From: Fodinibius roseus
Lineage (GTDB): Bacteria; Bacteroidota; Rhodothermia; Balneolales; Balneolaceae
Assembly: GCF_900129315.1 (NCBI RefSeq)
Contig: NZ_FQUS01000003.1
Location: 1 to 64,000 of the forward strand
DNA: 64,000 nucleotides
Direction of reading: 5' to 3'
Shown: in pieces, positions 33,870-42,645 of the stretch
Numbering within the stretch: position 1 is the first letter of the stretch
Layout of the letters: each line of letters opens with the position of its first letter
Made by a program: the position numbers and the translations under genes
Notes under the pieces: generated by a model
Told to the model about the DNA's origin: nothing
What the model saw: the letters and a program-made list of their open reading frames with translations, nothing else
The model's database searches: none

Positions 33870-34388
33870 ATGTCATCATCGGTCTATTCACTCTGGTTAC
33901 AGCCAAGCGGAGATATTGCTTATCGCCTGCAGGAACGTATTAATAAAATGAGCAAGCAATACGGTACGCCCTCCTTTGCCCCGCATATAACGCTGCTGGG
34001 CGGTTTGAAGTCCTCGGAGACAGAACTTGTTTCTCTGACGGACACCCTGGTATCATCCCTGTCTCCCTTTGACGTTACGCTGACAAAAGCCGGCTATAGC
34101 GATGAATTTTATCAGTCGCTTTTTTTGCACGTGGAGAAAAACAGCATGCTCGAAGAGGTGCGAAACCGAGTCTGCAAACTTTTTGATGTGCGTGATCCCG
34201 ACGGTTATCGCCCCCACCTCAGTTTGTTATATGGAGATCTGTCCCAGGAGGAAAAGGAGCGGATCCTGAATATCACTGGCAGAGAGTTTTATATTCGGTT
34301 TCCGGTTAAAAGTATTGTGCTTATGCAAACCGAAGGTCCCCCGCAGCAGTGGGAAAAAATAGATACTGCTGTTTTTAAACTGCAATAA
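33870..34388 (+). CDS. 2H phosphoesterase (cyclic phosphodiesterase/LigT-like)
   Basis: A 172-residue member of the 2H superfamily. The two catalytic HxT/S motifs are PHITLLGG (near residue 40) and PHLSLLYG (near residue 115). Length and spacing fit the cyclic-phosphodiesterase (CPDase) branch, which opens 2',3'-cyclic or ADP-ribose 1'',2''-cyclic phosphates, rather than the longer ThpR 2'-5' RNA ligases. The substrate in this organism is unknown. It stands alone, 106 bp before the glutamate dehydrogenase gene. Confidence 0.82.
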   Translation: MSSSVYSLWLQPSGDIAYRLQERINKMSKQYGTPSFAPHITLLGGLKSSETELVSLTDTLVSSLSPFDVTLTKAGYSDEFYQSLFLHVEKNSMLEEVRNRVCKLFDVRDPDGYRPHLSLLYGDLSQEEKERILNITGREFYIRFPVKSIVLMQTEGPPQQWEKIDTAVFKLQ

Positions 34389-34494
34389 TGGCAGGCTATT
34401 GGAGTTGATACTCTTTTGTATTATGCCGATTCTCATTTACGTTACAGGATAATCAATTGACAACCTAATTCAACCATCAAAAGGGCTGTTCAAT

Positions 34495-35898
34495 ATGTCT
34501 GAATACAAGTTTTTTAAACAGGTTAATCATGCTTTTGACGCTGCTGCCAAGTATACTCGTTTTAAAAAGGGTCTTTTGGATCAAATTAAGATTTGCAATA
34601 ACGTTTATCATATAACCTTTCCGCTGGAACGTGACGACGGAACCATTGAGGTGATACACGGATGGCGGGTTGAGCACAGCCATCATAAACTTCCGACCAA
34701 GGGTGGCATCCGGTTTAGTATGACGGTTAATGAAGATGAAACCATGGCCCTCGCCGCACTCATGACCTATAAATGTGCCGTAGTGGATGTGCCTTTCGGG
34801 GGCGCAAAAGGAGGCATAAAAATTGATCGGACGAATTACTCCGCCGGTGAGATTGAACGGATTACACGCCGCTACGCCTACGAACTTATAAAAAAGGGCT
34901 TTTTGGGCCCCGGATCAGATGTTCCGGCCCCGGATTACGGGACGGGAGCCCCCGAAATGGGATGGATATTGGATACGTACCGGCAATTGAAATCGGATAT
35001 CAATGCCGAAGCCTGCGTGACCGGAAAGCCCATTCCCCAGGGCGGGGTTCGGGGTCGGACGGAAGCAACCGGCCGGGGCGTTTTTTTTGGAGTTCGTGAA
35101 GCCTGCAGAAAGCCGGAGGACATGAACAAGCTGGGGTTGCAACCGGGTCTTGAAGACAAAACCTTCATCATTCAGGGGTTGGGCAATGTGGGGTATCACA
35201 CCGCAAAGTATATGAGCGAGGGGGGAGCCAGGCTGGTGGGCGTTGCAGAAATTGAAGGCTCTGTATATGACCCGAACGGTATTGACCTGGAAAAACTTGT
35301 TGAATACAGGGAGGAAACGGGTTCGATTCTTGGCTTTGGCGCTACCAAAGAACTTGCGAGTAACACAGCAGTGCTGGAAGCCGAATGTGATATTCTGATA
35401 CCGGCCGCACTCGAAAATCAGATTAATGATGACAACGCCTCTCAAATTAAAGCTAAGATTCTGGCCGAAGCCGCCAATGGTCCCACTACCGCAAGTGCCC
35501 ATCAAACACTTAAAGAGAAAGGGGTTCTTATTATTCCCGATAATTACCTGAACGCCGGTGGCGTGACGGTCTCTTATTTTGAATGGTTAAAAAATCTCTC
35601 ACATGTTCGTTTCGGACGTATGGAAAAACGGTTTGAAGAGGGTAGCTATCGGAAGATCCTAAATGTTATCGAAAGCGGTTTGGACCGAACATTTACCGAA
35701 GAAGAGATGAAGGAACTGGCACGCGGGGCCGATGAATACGACCTGGTAGATTCGGGACTTGAGGAAACCATGATTAATTCATATGACCAGCTTAATGAGC
35801 TTCGCAAAAAGCATGATATCGATTTGCGGACGGCCGCCTTTCTTAATGCTATTGAAAAAGTGGGCGTGATGTATGAACAGATGGGTATTTTCCCCTGA
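34495..35898 (+). CDS. gdhA: Glu/Leu/Phe/Val-family dehydrogenase (glutamate dehydrogenase)
   Basis: A 467-residue amino acid dehydrogenase, most likely catalysing glutamate + NAD(P) to 2-oxoglutarate + ammonia. The substrate-binding Lys lies in KGGIRFS and the catalytic Lys in TYKCAVVDVPFGGAKGGI. The Rossmann domain has the dinucleotide loop QGLGNVGYHTAKYMSEGG, and NYLNAGGVTVSYFEW is family-specific. The size is slightly above the hexameric 410-450 range because of the C-terminal helices. Cofactor choice cannot be decided. A strong terminator follows. Confidence 0.93.
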   Translation: MSEYKFFKQVNHAFDAAAKYTRFKKGLLDQIKICNNVYHITFPLERDDGTIEVIHGWRVEHSHHKLPTKGGIRFSMTVNEDETMALAALMTYKCAVVDVPFGGAKGGIKIDRTNYSAGEIERITRRYAYELIKKGFLGPGSDVPAPDYGTGAPEMGWILDTYRQLKSDINAEACVTGKPIPQGGVRGRTEATGRGVFFGVREACRKPEDMNKLGLQPGLEDKTFIIQGLGNVGYHTAKYMSEGGARLVGVAEIEGSVYDPNGIDLEKLVEYREETGSILGFGATKELASNTAVLEAECDILIPAALENQINDDNASQIKAKILAEAANGPTTASAHQTLKEKGVLIIPDNYLNAGGVTVSYFEWLKNLSHVRFGRMEKRFEEGSYRKILNVIESGLDRTFTEEEMKELARGADEYDLVDSGLEETMINSYDQLNELRKKHDIDLRTAAFLNAIEKVGVMYEQMGIFP

Positions 35899-35910
35899 TA
35901 TGCCAAGAAA

Positions 35911-35945
35911 CAGAAAAGCCCCGACGCCAGGTCGGGGCTTTTCTG
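35911..35945 (+). terminator. Strong intrinsic terminator after gdhA
   Basis: CAGAAAAGCCCCGAC (35911-35925) and GTCGGGGCTTTTCTG (35931-35945) form a perfect 15-bp stem with loop GCCAG, 12 bp after the stop. The A-rich left arm and T-rich right arm would work in either direction. Confidence 0.93.
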
Positions 35946-36153
35946 TTATAACTGCAACTATGCAGCGATACGCAGGTAACTGAGAGTAATCGCAGAGTAT
36001 TAATGTATAACCTGCGTATGTAGTAGATGTTACGAAAACCAATGAAAAGAGTTGCAAAATAAAGGGAATAAATTTTGTTTTTAATCATGATACTGGAATA
36101 TTTGTATTCAGGTGTCGAGCGGCATATTTTTTCTTATAATCAACTATAATTGA

Positions 36154-38022
36154 ATGGAGCTTGGAATGGAAAAAAGGCTGACTACAGAGCATATCAAACA
36201 ATGGAATGAAGGGGTATATCATAAAGCATTTACCATTTTAGGAGCTCATGTAACGGATGGTGGCACCTTTTTTGCCGTTTGGGCGCCCCACGCTCATTCC
36301 GTAAGTGTGGTCGGAGAGTTTAACAACTGGGATGGGCGTGAAAATCCCATGAAAAAAGAAGACGCAACGGGCATCTGGACAACCCATGTATCGGGCGTTG
36401 AGAAGTGGGACCTCTATAAATTTGAGCTTAAAACGGCTGAAGATGCACCACCTTTTCTGAAGTCCGACCCCTATGCAAGAGTTGCGGAAGTGCGTCCCAA
36501 AACAGCCTCGCTGGTATACGATTCGGAGGAATTTGACTGGGAAGATGACACCTGGCTTGCAAGCCGCGGAGAACAACAGTCGTTTCGGAAACCGATCTCC
36601 ATTTATGAGGTATATCTGGCTTCCTGGAAGCGAAAAGGGCCGGATAACAATGAATACCTCGGTTATCGGGAGCTGGCCCATGAGCTGGTTCCCTATGTTA
36701 GAGAGTGCGGCTTTACCCATGTCGAGTTAATGCCGATCGCCGAGCATCCCTATGATCCATCCTGGGGCTACCAGATTACCGGCTATTATGCCCCGACCAG
36801 CAGATTCGGTGACCCTGACGATCTGAAGTATTTTATCAACGAATGTCATAAAGCGGGCATTGGTGTGATCATGGACTGGGTGCCCGGCCACTTTCCCAAA
36901 GATGAACAGGGATTACAGATGTTTGACGGGACCCCTTTATATGAATATGCGGATCCCAGGAAACGCGAGCAAAAAGAGTGGGGAACCTATATTTTTGACT
37001 ATGGCAAGCCGGGGGTTCGTAATTTTTTATTATCGAATGCCCACTACTGGTGCGAAAAGTTTCATATTGACGGTCTTCGGGTTGATGCGGTGGCCTCCAT
37101 GTTGTACCTGGACTATTCCAAAAAAGATGGCGAATGGACTCCCAACAAGTATGGGGGCAATGAGCATTTGGAGGCGATTGATTTCCTCAAGGACTTTAAT
37201 ACGATTATTCATCGTGAATTCCCGGGTATTTTGACGATGGCAGAGGAGTCAACCTCGTGGGAAGGGGTCACAAAGCCGGTACATCACGGGGGGTTGGGGT
37301 TTGATTATAAGTGGAACATGGGGTGGATGAATGATACGCTGAGTTATATTAAGAAGGAGCCGGCCCAGCGGCACGAGGATCCCGACAAGATCACCTTTCC
37401 CATGATGTACAATTATTCCGAAAACTTTTTACTGCCTTTTTCGCACGATGAGGTGGTGCACCTCAAAGATCCCATGGTCTGGAAAAGTTCGGGCAATGAA
37501 CAACAACAGTTTGCGAACCTGCGGCTGCTGTACACCTATTTTTTCAGTCACCCCGGGAAAAAACTGCTGTTTATGGGGAATGAATTTGCGGAAACCTCAG
37601 AATGGTCTGAAGGGTACGCCCTACACTGGCATTTATTGGATCACAACCGCCACAGGGGAATAAAAAGGATGGTCAGCGACCTTAATCGATTCTATCAGCA
37701 GGAAAAGTCGCTGCATGAAATAGACCGGGAAAACGAAGGTTTTGAGTGGATTGAATTGGGACGCGAAACTCCCTGTTTGTTCGCTTTCTTGCGCAAAGCC
37801 CGTGATCCCTCCGATCATATCCTATGTATTTTGAATTTTGCTGATTATTCCATGGATAATTACCATTTGAGTCCTTTCGACGGGGTACAGTATGAACTCG
37901 TCTTTAACAGTGATTCGGAGTATTACGGGGGACAAAATCGCGGGTCTCATTACGGAGAGATGGGTAAGCAGCATGTTTCCGTTCCCCCCTTTACCGGATT
38001 ACTGCTGAAACCAGCCGACTAA
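36154..38022 (+). CDS. glgB: 1,4-alpha-glucan branching enzyme
   Basis: A 622-residue GH13 enzyme adding alpha-1,6 branches to glycogen. It has an N-terminal CBM48 (TFFAVWAPHAHSVSVVGEFN, about residues 35-120), the catalytic barrel (HVELMPIAEHPYDPSWGYQ; nucleophile Asp in GLRVDAVASM; acid/base Glu in MAEESTSW; FSHDEVVH) and a C-terminal beta domain. It lacks the extra N1 module of the 730-residue E. coli type. A second ATG at 36166 has GGAG six bases before it and may be the true start. A partial glycogen synthase-like gene lies 1.2 kb downstream, suggesting linked glycogen metabolism. Confidence 0.95.
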   Translation: MELGMEKRLTTEHIKQWNEGVYHKAFTILGAHVTDGGTFFAVWAPHAHSVSVVGEFNNWDGRENPMKKEDATGIWTTHVSGVEKWDLYKFELKTAEDAPPFLKSDPYARVAEVRPKTASLVYDSEEFDWEDDTWLASRGEQQSFRKPISIYEVYLASWKRKGPDNNEYLGYRELAHELVPYVRECGFTHVELMPIAEHPYDPSWGYQITGYYAPTSRFGDPDDLKYFINECHKAGIGVIMDWVPGHFPKDEQGLQMFDGTPLYEYADPRKREQKEWGTYIFDYGKPGVRNFLLSNAHYWCEKFHIDGLRVDAVASMLYLDYSKKDGEWTPNKYGGNEHLEAIDFLKDFNTIIHREFPGILTMAEESTSWEGVTKPVHHGGLGFDYKWNMGWMNDTLSYIKKEPAQRHEDPDKITFPMMYNYSENFLLPFSHDEVVHLKDPMVWKSSGNEQQQFANLRLLYTYFFSHPGKKLLFMGNEFAETSEWSEGYALHWHLLDHNRHRGIKRMVSDLNRFYQQEKSLHEIDRENEGFEWIELGRETPCLFAFLRKARDPSDHILCILNFADYSMDNYHLSPFDGVQYELVFNSDSEYYGGQNRGSHYGEMGKQHVSVPPFTGLLLKPAD

Positions 38023-38132
38023 CCCGAGTTTTTCCCGGAGTTCGGGTAACCTGGGATGGATTCCGGATGGGGCAGAGGAATAAGTGTTATGATAGAATCA
38101 TGGTCTGCATAACTGCAATGGATGGTGAGAAA

Positions 38133-38263
38133 GCTTTGCAAAACGGTCTTTTTTCTCACTCTCTTCGTTATCGGGATTTTGAAATCCTCACATATACGCA
38201 ATATGCTGCGGTATAACATCCCTTTGGCTCTGGTCCTGATCAAAAATCCTTGTTTTGCAAAGC
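38133..38263 (+). repeat. Dispersed palindromic element, copy 3
   Basis: The left end GCTTTGCAAAACGG (38133-38146) and right end TTGTTTTGCAAAGC (38250-38263) are inverted copies of GCTTTGCAAAAC. The inner stem begins GGGAT and closes with ATCCC. It lies in the 329-bp gap between glgB and the ComA-like gene (38023-38351); the rest of that gap shows nothing recognisable. Confidence 0.75.
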
Positions 38264-38351
38264 CTTCTTTGAATAAGATTGGGTTTCATTTTATTAACAA
38301 GCTGCATTTTAGTATATTTGTTCGTTTAATTTGTCAAAATTGTAATGTTCA

Positions 38352-39170
38352 ATGGCTTTCAAGCTCAATCATCTTCCCAGTCGTACTGAAAAACCCCGAG
38401 AAAAAGGAATGACACTCATCCTGGATAAAGGGTTGAGTGTCCGTCAAGTCGAAGATTTTTGTGCATCGTGTTCCAACTATATCGATATTGTAAAGTTGGG
38501 ATGGGGAACCAGCTATGTTACACAAAACCTTGAGGATAAGCTTGCGGTTTATGCTGATGCCGAAATACCGGTGTATTTCGGGGGGACCTTATTCGAAGCT
38601 TATGTGCTGCGCGATCAGCTGGATGCCTATATGAAGCTGCTCGATCGGTTTGATATCGGGCATGCCGAAGTTTCCAACGGGACGATCTGGCTGTCTGATC
38701 AGCGTAAGATCGAAATCATACAGCTTATGAGTAAGCATTTTACGATTTTGTCAGAAATAGGAAGCAAAAATCCGAATGATATTATCCCTCCCTATAAATG
38801 GGTAAAAATGATTGAGCGCGAACTCGAGGCAGGGGCCTGGAAAGTGATATGTGAGGCCAGAGAAAGTGGAACCGTTGGCGTTTTTCGACCCAATGGTGAA
38901 GTGCGGTCCGGTCTCATTGACGAAATAGCTGATCAGGTGCCTGTGGAGAACCTAATCTTTGAAGCTCCCCAAAAAGAGCAGCAGGTTTGGTTTATTCGCA
39001 AGTTTGGGAGTAATGTAAACCTGGGCAATGTTCAGCCATCAGAAGTTATTCCGGTGGAAACACTGCGGCTGGGGCTTAGAGGCGACACGCTTTTCGACTT
39101 TTATTCGCTCGATGATGATGATATGAACCAGCTTTACCCCGACCACGGGGATACGAAGTCGAAAGATTAA
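38352..39170 (+). CDS. ComA-like phosphosulfolactate synthase
   Basis: A 272-residue TIM-barrel protein of the ComA family (PF02679). The archaeal enzyme joins phosphoenolpyruvate and sulfite to (R)-phosphosulfolactate, the first step to coenzyme M. Family landmarks are IDIVKLGWGTSYV, VYFGGTLFEAYV, EVSNGTIWLS, SEIGSK and VICEARESG, in order. A coenzyme M pathway is not expected here. Candidate roles are sulfolactate production or supply of C3-sulfonate for capnine-type sulfonolipids, which occur in some Bacteroidota and in Salinibacter. No cysteate synthase or acyltransferase is adjacent, so this is inference. It is followed by the GT5-only gene after 37 bp. Confidence 0.85.
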   Translation: MAFKLNHLPSRTEKPREKGMTLILDKGLSVRQVEDFCASCSNYIDIVKLGWGTSYVTQNLEDKLAVYADAEIPVYFGGTLFEAYVLRDQLDAYMKLLDRFDIGHAEVSNGTIWLSDQRKIEIIQLMSKHFTILSEIGSKNPNDIIPPYKWVKMIERELEAGAWKVICEARESGTVGVFRPNGEVRSGLIDEIADQVPVENLIFEAPQKEQQVWFIRKFGSNVNLGNVQPSEVIPVETLRLGLRGDTLFDFYSLDDDDMNQLYPDHGDTKSKD

Positions 39171-39207
39171 ATCAATGAAATACCAACGAAGTTATTCCGA
39201 ATAATAT

Positions 39208-40026
39208 ATGAAAGTTCTATACGCTGCAGCCGAGATATCTCCTTTTGCCCGAATGACGCATACAGCTGATCTTCTGCGTTTTTTGCCGGCCTCATTACAA
39301 GACAAAGGATACGAAATACGTATCCTGTTACCCAAATACGGTACGATTAACGATCGCAGAAATCGTTTGCATGAGGTGATTCGTCTCTCCGGTATTGAAG
39401 TCGAAGTGGGGGACAAAATAGAAAGCATGCGCATCAAGGTGGCAAGTATACCGAACGCCAAGCTCCAGGTATACTTTCTGGATAACGATACCTATTTCAA
39501 CCGGAAGGCTATGTTTATGAATCCCGATAATGGGGAGCACTACGAGGATAATGATGAGCGAATTGTCTTTTATAGCAAGGGTGTGCTCGAGACGGTTATC
39601 AAACTGGGATGGAAGCCCGATATCATTCACTGTCACGATTGGCCGGCCGGACTTATCCCGCTGCTGGTCAAAGAAAAATATAATGACTTGGATCTTTTTA
39701 AGGATACCCAGCTTATTTATAACATCCATCATCCTGAAAACAATGGTGTATTCAATAAAAAACTGCTTAACCTTGTTGGATTACCGGATTCTTTGAATCA
39801 GGACAATCTTATAGAGGGTGATAACGTTGACTTACGCACCCTCGGTTTAAAATATAGTGACCATGTTGTGACCGGGAACCATCTGACGGGTCAGCTGGAT
39901 GATCTTTTCGGTGAACTCAATATTTCACCAAAGAAGATTCAGGGCTCACCGGAAGACGTCTCCGATAAGTTCGCACGGTACTATGATGAGATTGCTGGAA
40001 CTGAGGAAGAAACGGAAGAATCCTAA
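39208..40026 (+). CDS. GT5-type glycogen/starch synthase N-terminal domain protein
   Basis: A 272-residue protein that covers only the N-terminal Rossmann domain of glycogen synthase (MKVLYAAAEISPFARMTHTADLLRF-like opening with the HCHDWPAGLIPLLV motif). The C-terminal glycosyltransferase domain with the nucleotide-sugar-binding residues is missing; an acidic tail (EIAGTEEETEES) replaces it. Similar short proteins next to DUF4270 genes are known in Bacteroidota, so this is likely a family feature and not a recent truncation. Full synthase activity is doubtful without a partner; a structural or regulatory role is possible. It lies 35 bp before the DUF4270 gene. Confidence 0.78.
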   Translation: MKVLYAAAEISPFARMTHTADLLRFLPASLQDKGYEIRILLPKYGTINDRRNRLHEVIRLSGIEVEVGDKIESMRIKVASIPNAKLQVYFLDNDTYFNRKAMFMNPDNGEHYEDNDERIVFYSKGVLETVIKLGWKPDIIHCHDWPAGLIPLLVKEKYNDLDLFKDTQLIYNIHHPENNGVFNKKLLNLVGLPDSLNQDNLIEGDNVDLRTLGLKYSDHVVTGNHLTGQLDDLFGELNISPKKIQGSPEDVSDKFARYYDEIAGTEEETEES

Positions 40027-40061
40027 TATAATTTTTGAGAAGTATTTTGTTGCAGAACATA

Positions 40062-41264
40062 ATGAGCAGCACCCTTCAAAATGCAAATGCGTTTTGCTTA
40101 CTATTGGTCTTGGGAATAGCAGTAGTAATCTCCAGCTGCGAAAATCCCGGATCTGTTGGCAGCGGACTAAGTGAATCAGGCGCTGATGTTGAAATCGTGC
40201 GAGATACGATTGGTGCTATAGACACGCTCGGATTCAATTCCTATTCGGGAAGTTATGCCTATTTTTCAGCAGGAGCCTATAATGATCCTCTCTTTGGAGA
40301 GCTGACGGCCACCGGATTCGTGAGGCCCTCTCTGCCTGCCGCCGGCGACAGCCTTGAGGAGGATGCCACAATGAAGATGCGTATTCTTTTCGATTCGCAG
40401 AATGTCTATGGAGACACACTGGCGGATCAGTCATTTGAGGTATATAGAATCGAGGAATACTGGAGAGGCAGAGCCCATAAGTTAAAGAATGAGCTGCAGC
40501 TTGACCGAAGTCAGGCGGTAGCCTCGTTTACCGTTGCGACCGGAGACTCTATGGATGTGACGCTGGACCCGGCATGGGTTAGCGAATACTACCGGGCCTA
40601 CGCAGAGTCGGAGGACGCCGATGCTGATTCACTCTATCAAAACGAAGTATACGGGCTGGCACTTGTACCTTCGGGCAGTAATAAGATCATTCCCCTTGAC
40701 GCACAGTCAACCCGGTTTGTTATCGAGAACCCCGAAACCGATACGTTTGAAGTCTCAAACGGGCAGTGGTCGTATCATATGAGCAGAGATAATGAGCCGG
40801 ATCATCCGGAAGGGTCGGTAGCTGCTTATAATATGCTGGAAAACATACTGAGCTTTCGGCTTGACCTTTCTGGTATTGATATTAACGGTCCCAGCATCTC
40901 CAGGGCCGAGCTTATCTTTTACCAGGATAATGCTATAATGGAACAATCTATTTCAGGGTCGGTAAAACGTCCACAACCGCAGTCGGCTCAGCTGCATTTT
41001 GTAAATCCCGAACAGACCCCGGATAACCTGATAGCAGGGAATCCCGCAGCGAACGGTACCTATTCGGAAGAGGACCACGCTTTTCATTTCAATGTGACTT
41101 CATTGTTGCAAAACGGACTGATTAACGGTTTCCCGGAGAACAGAACCTTTTACTTTATGTTACCCAATGACGGATCAGTTAAGGCAAGCCTTCTTTCCGT
41201 CGATCCGGCCAGCGAAACGGCCCCGAAACTTGTAATCACTTATTTAAAAAACAGCACTGAGTAA
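40062..41264 (+). CDS. DUF4270 family lipoprotein
   Basis: A 400-residue exported lipoprotein. The signal LLLVLGIAVVISSC ends in a lipobox with Cys near residue 25, followed by ENPGSVGSGLSE. The rest is beta-rich, with the typical family pattern DTLGFNSYSGSYAYFSAGAYNDPLFGELTATG. An upstream TTG at 40035 is possible, but the ATG at 40062 gives a normal signal peptide. It is followed by 2 bp and then an outer-membrane protein, so the three genes through 43971 look co-transcribed. DUF4270 function is unknown. Confidence 0.8.
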   Translation: MSSTLQNANAFCLLLVLGIAVVISSCENPGSVGSGLSESGADVEIVRDTIGAIDTLGFNSYSGSYAYFSAGAYNDPLFGELTATGFVRPSLPAAGDSLEEDATMKMRILFDSQNVYGDTLADQSFEVYRIEEYWRGRAHKLKNELQLDRSQAVASFTVATGDSMDVTLDPAWVSEYYRAYAESEDADADSLYQNEVYGLALVPSGSNKIIPLDAQSTRFVIENPETDTFEVSNGQWSYHMSRDNEPDHPEGSVAAYNMLENILSFRLDLSGIDINGPSISRAELIFYQDNAIMEQSISGSVKRPQPQSAQLHFVNPEQTPDNLIAGNPAANGTYSEEDHAFHFNVTSLLQNGLINGFPENRTFYFMLPNDGSVKASLLSVDPASETAPKLVITYLKNSTE

Positions 41265-41266
41265 CG

Positions 41267-42583
41267 TTGAAAAAATTTGTATTCATAACGCTAATTTTTT
41301 GTTTTACCAGTACTGCGGCCGTAGCTCAAACGCAGGATGAGCAGGCTAACAGCGGATCTGTATATTCCAAACTGGGCATTGGTTATCCTGTAGGTATGTC
41401 GAATACCTCGGCCCGGTCGCTGGGATTAACGGGCGTGTCATATAATGAAACCTATGTGGCCGGACTGACGAACCCTGCGCACTGGGGACACACTGTTTTC
41501 GGGTTGGGGGCCGGGAGCGTCGGTATTAACTCTTATAATGCCAGTGAAGCCTCTGCGGAGGCAAGAAATGTTCATTTTGGCATCCATCAGTTCCAGCTGC
41601 AGCTGCCCATTATACGAGGCAAGTTTGGCATATCGGCTTCTTTTAGTCCCGTTACTCAGTCGAACTTTCGTAATTACCAGGAAGATGTTATGGATACCGG
41701 TACCGGTGCGGCACAGGATACGCTGCTCTATGGTATTGAAAACCGGGGCAGTGGGGGAGCGAACCGGGCGGAGTTAGGGTTTGGTTGGCGTATAACCCCC
41801 CATATTTCGGTCGGATATGCCGCTTCCGTTGTTTTTGTCTCGCTTGATGATCGCTATACCGGTGTTTTTGGCAATAGGAATTACCAGACGGTCGGATATA
41901 CGCTCGAAACCAGCGGTTCAGGCTTTGGAAACCGTTTTGGCACGTATATTCGCATACCAGAGCTATTGGGTTCTGAAGATCAGCTGGGTATAGGAGCAAG
42001 TGTAAACTTGCCGGTTTCCATTGATGCGCAGCGAAAGCAAACGGCCGATCTCGGGTCAAGTTCTATCTCAACAGAGGACGGCGAAAACCTGGGCGACGGA
42101 ACAATCACCCTGCCGATGACTATAAATGCAGGACTCAGTTATCATCCCAACAGATTGACAATGTTCGCTACAGAAGCTAAATATGAGAAATGGTCAAACT
42201 TTGATAACGATTTCAAACCCTCGGAAGGGTCTCTTTTTACCGATCGCTATAAATATGGTTTGGGATTCCAATATTTTCCTTACATTACAGGATCAAATAA
42301 GTTTTTATCAAAGTTTAAGTATCGTTTGGGAGTATCATACGATACCGGCCATCTGAAAATCCAGGGAGAGAAGATCAATACCCTGAAATTTTCATTCGGG
42401 TTAGGCATCCTGTCACCGCAGTTCCTGTCCCCGCGGTCAAATTCTAATTCAACCATCGATTTAAGTTTTGAATACGGGCTTCGGGGCACGCAAAGCATGA
42501 ATTTGGTTGAAGAGCAGATATGGGGCGTGCGGTTGTCCCTGAATTTAGCGGAACTCATGTTTTTCCGGCCAAAATTACAATAG
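41267..42583 (+). CDS. Putative outer-membrane beta-barrel protein
   Basis: A 438-residue protein with a signal peptide (KKFVFITLIFCFTSTAAVAQ) and many alternating amphipathic strands, ending in Leu-Asn-Leu-Ala-rich strands (WGVRLSLNLAELMFF). The pattern SKLGIGYPVGMSNTSARSLGLTG resembles Bacteroidota outer-membrane transport-like proteins of the FadL/OMPP1 or type IX-associated sort. The start is TTG at 41267, two bases after the upstream stop. Substrate unknown. Confidence 0.72.
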   Translation: MKKFVFITLIFCFTSTAAVAQTQDEQANSGSVYSKLGIGYPVGMSNTSARSLGLTGVSYNETYVAGLTNPAHWGHTVFGLGAGSVGINSYNASEASAEARNVHFGIHQFQLQLPIIRGKFGISASFSPVTQSNFRNYQEDVMDTGTGAAQDTLLYGIENRGSGGANRAELGFGWRITPHISVGYAASVVFVSLDDRYTGVFGNRNYQTVGYTLETSGSGFGNRFGTYIRIPELLGSEDQLGIGASVNLPVSIDAQRKQTADLGSSSISTEDGENLGDGTITLPMTINAGLSYHPNRLTMFATEAKYEKWSNFDNDFKPSEGSLFTDRYKYGLGFQYFPYITGSNKFLSKFKYRLGVSYDTGHLKIQGEKINTLKFSFGLGILSPQFLSPRSNSNSTIDLSFEYGLRGTQSMNLVEEQIWGVRLSLNLAELMFFRPKLQ

Positions 42584-42645
42584 ATAAAATAAATGACCCG
42601 AAAATAAGTTTATAATATGAACCATAGATTAAAAAACTGAGAATT

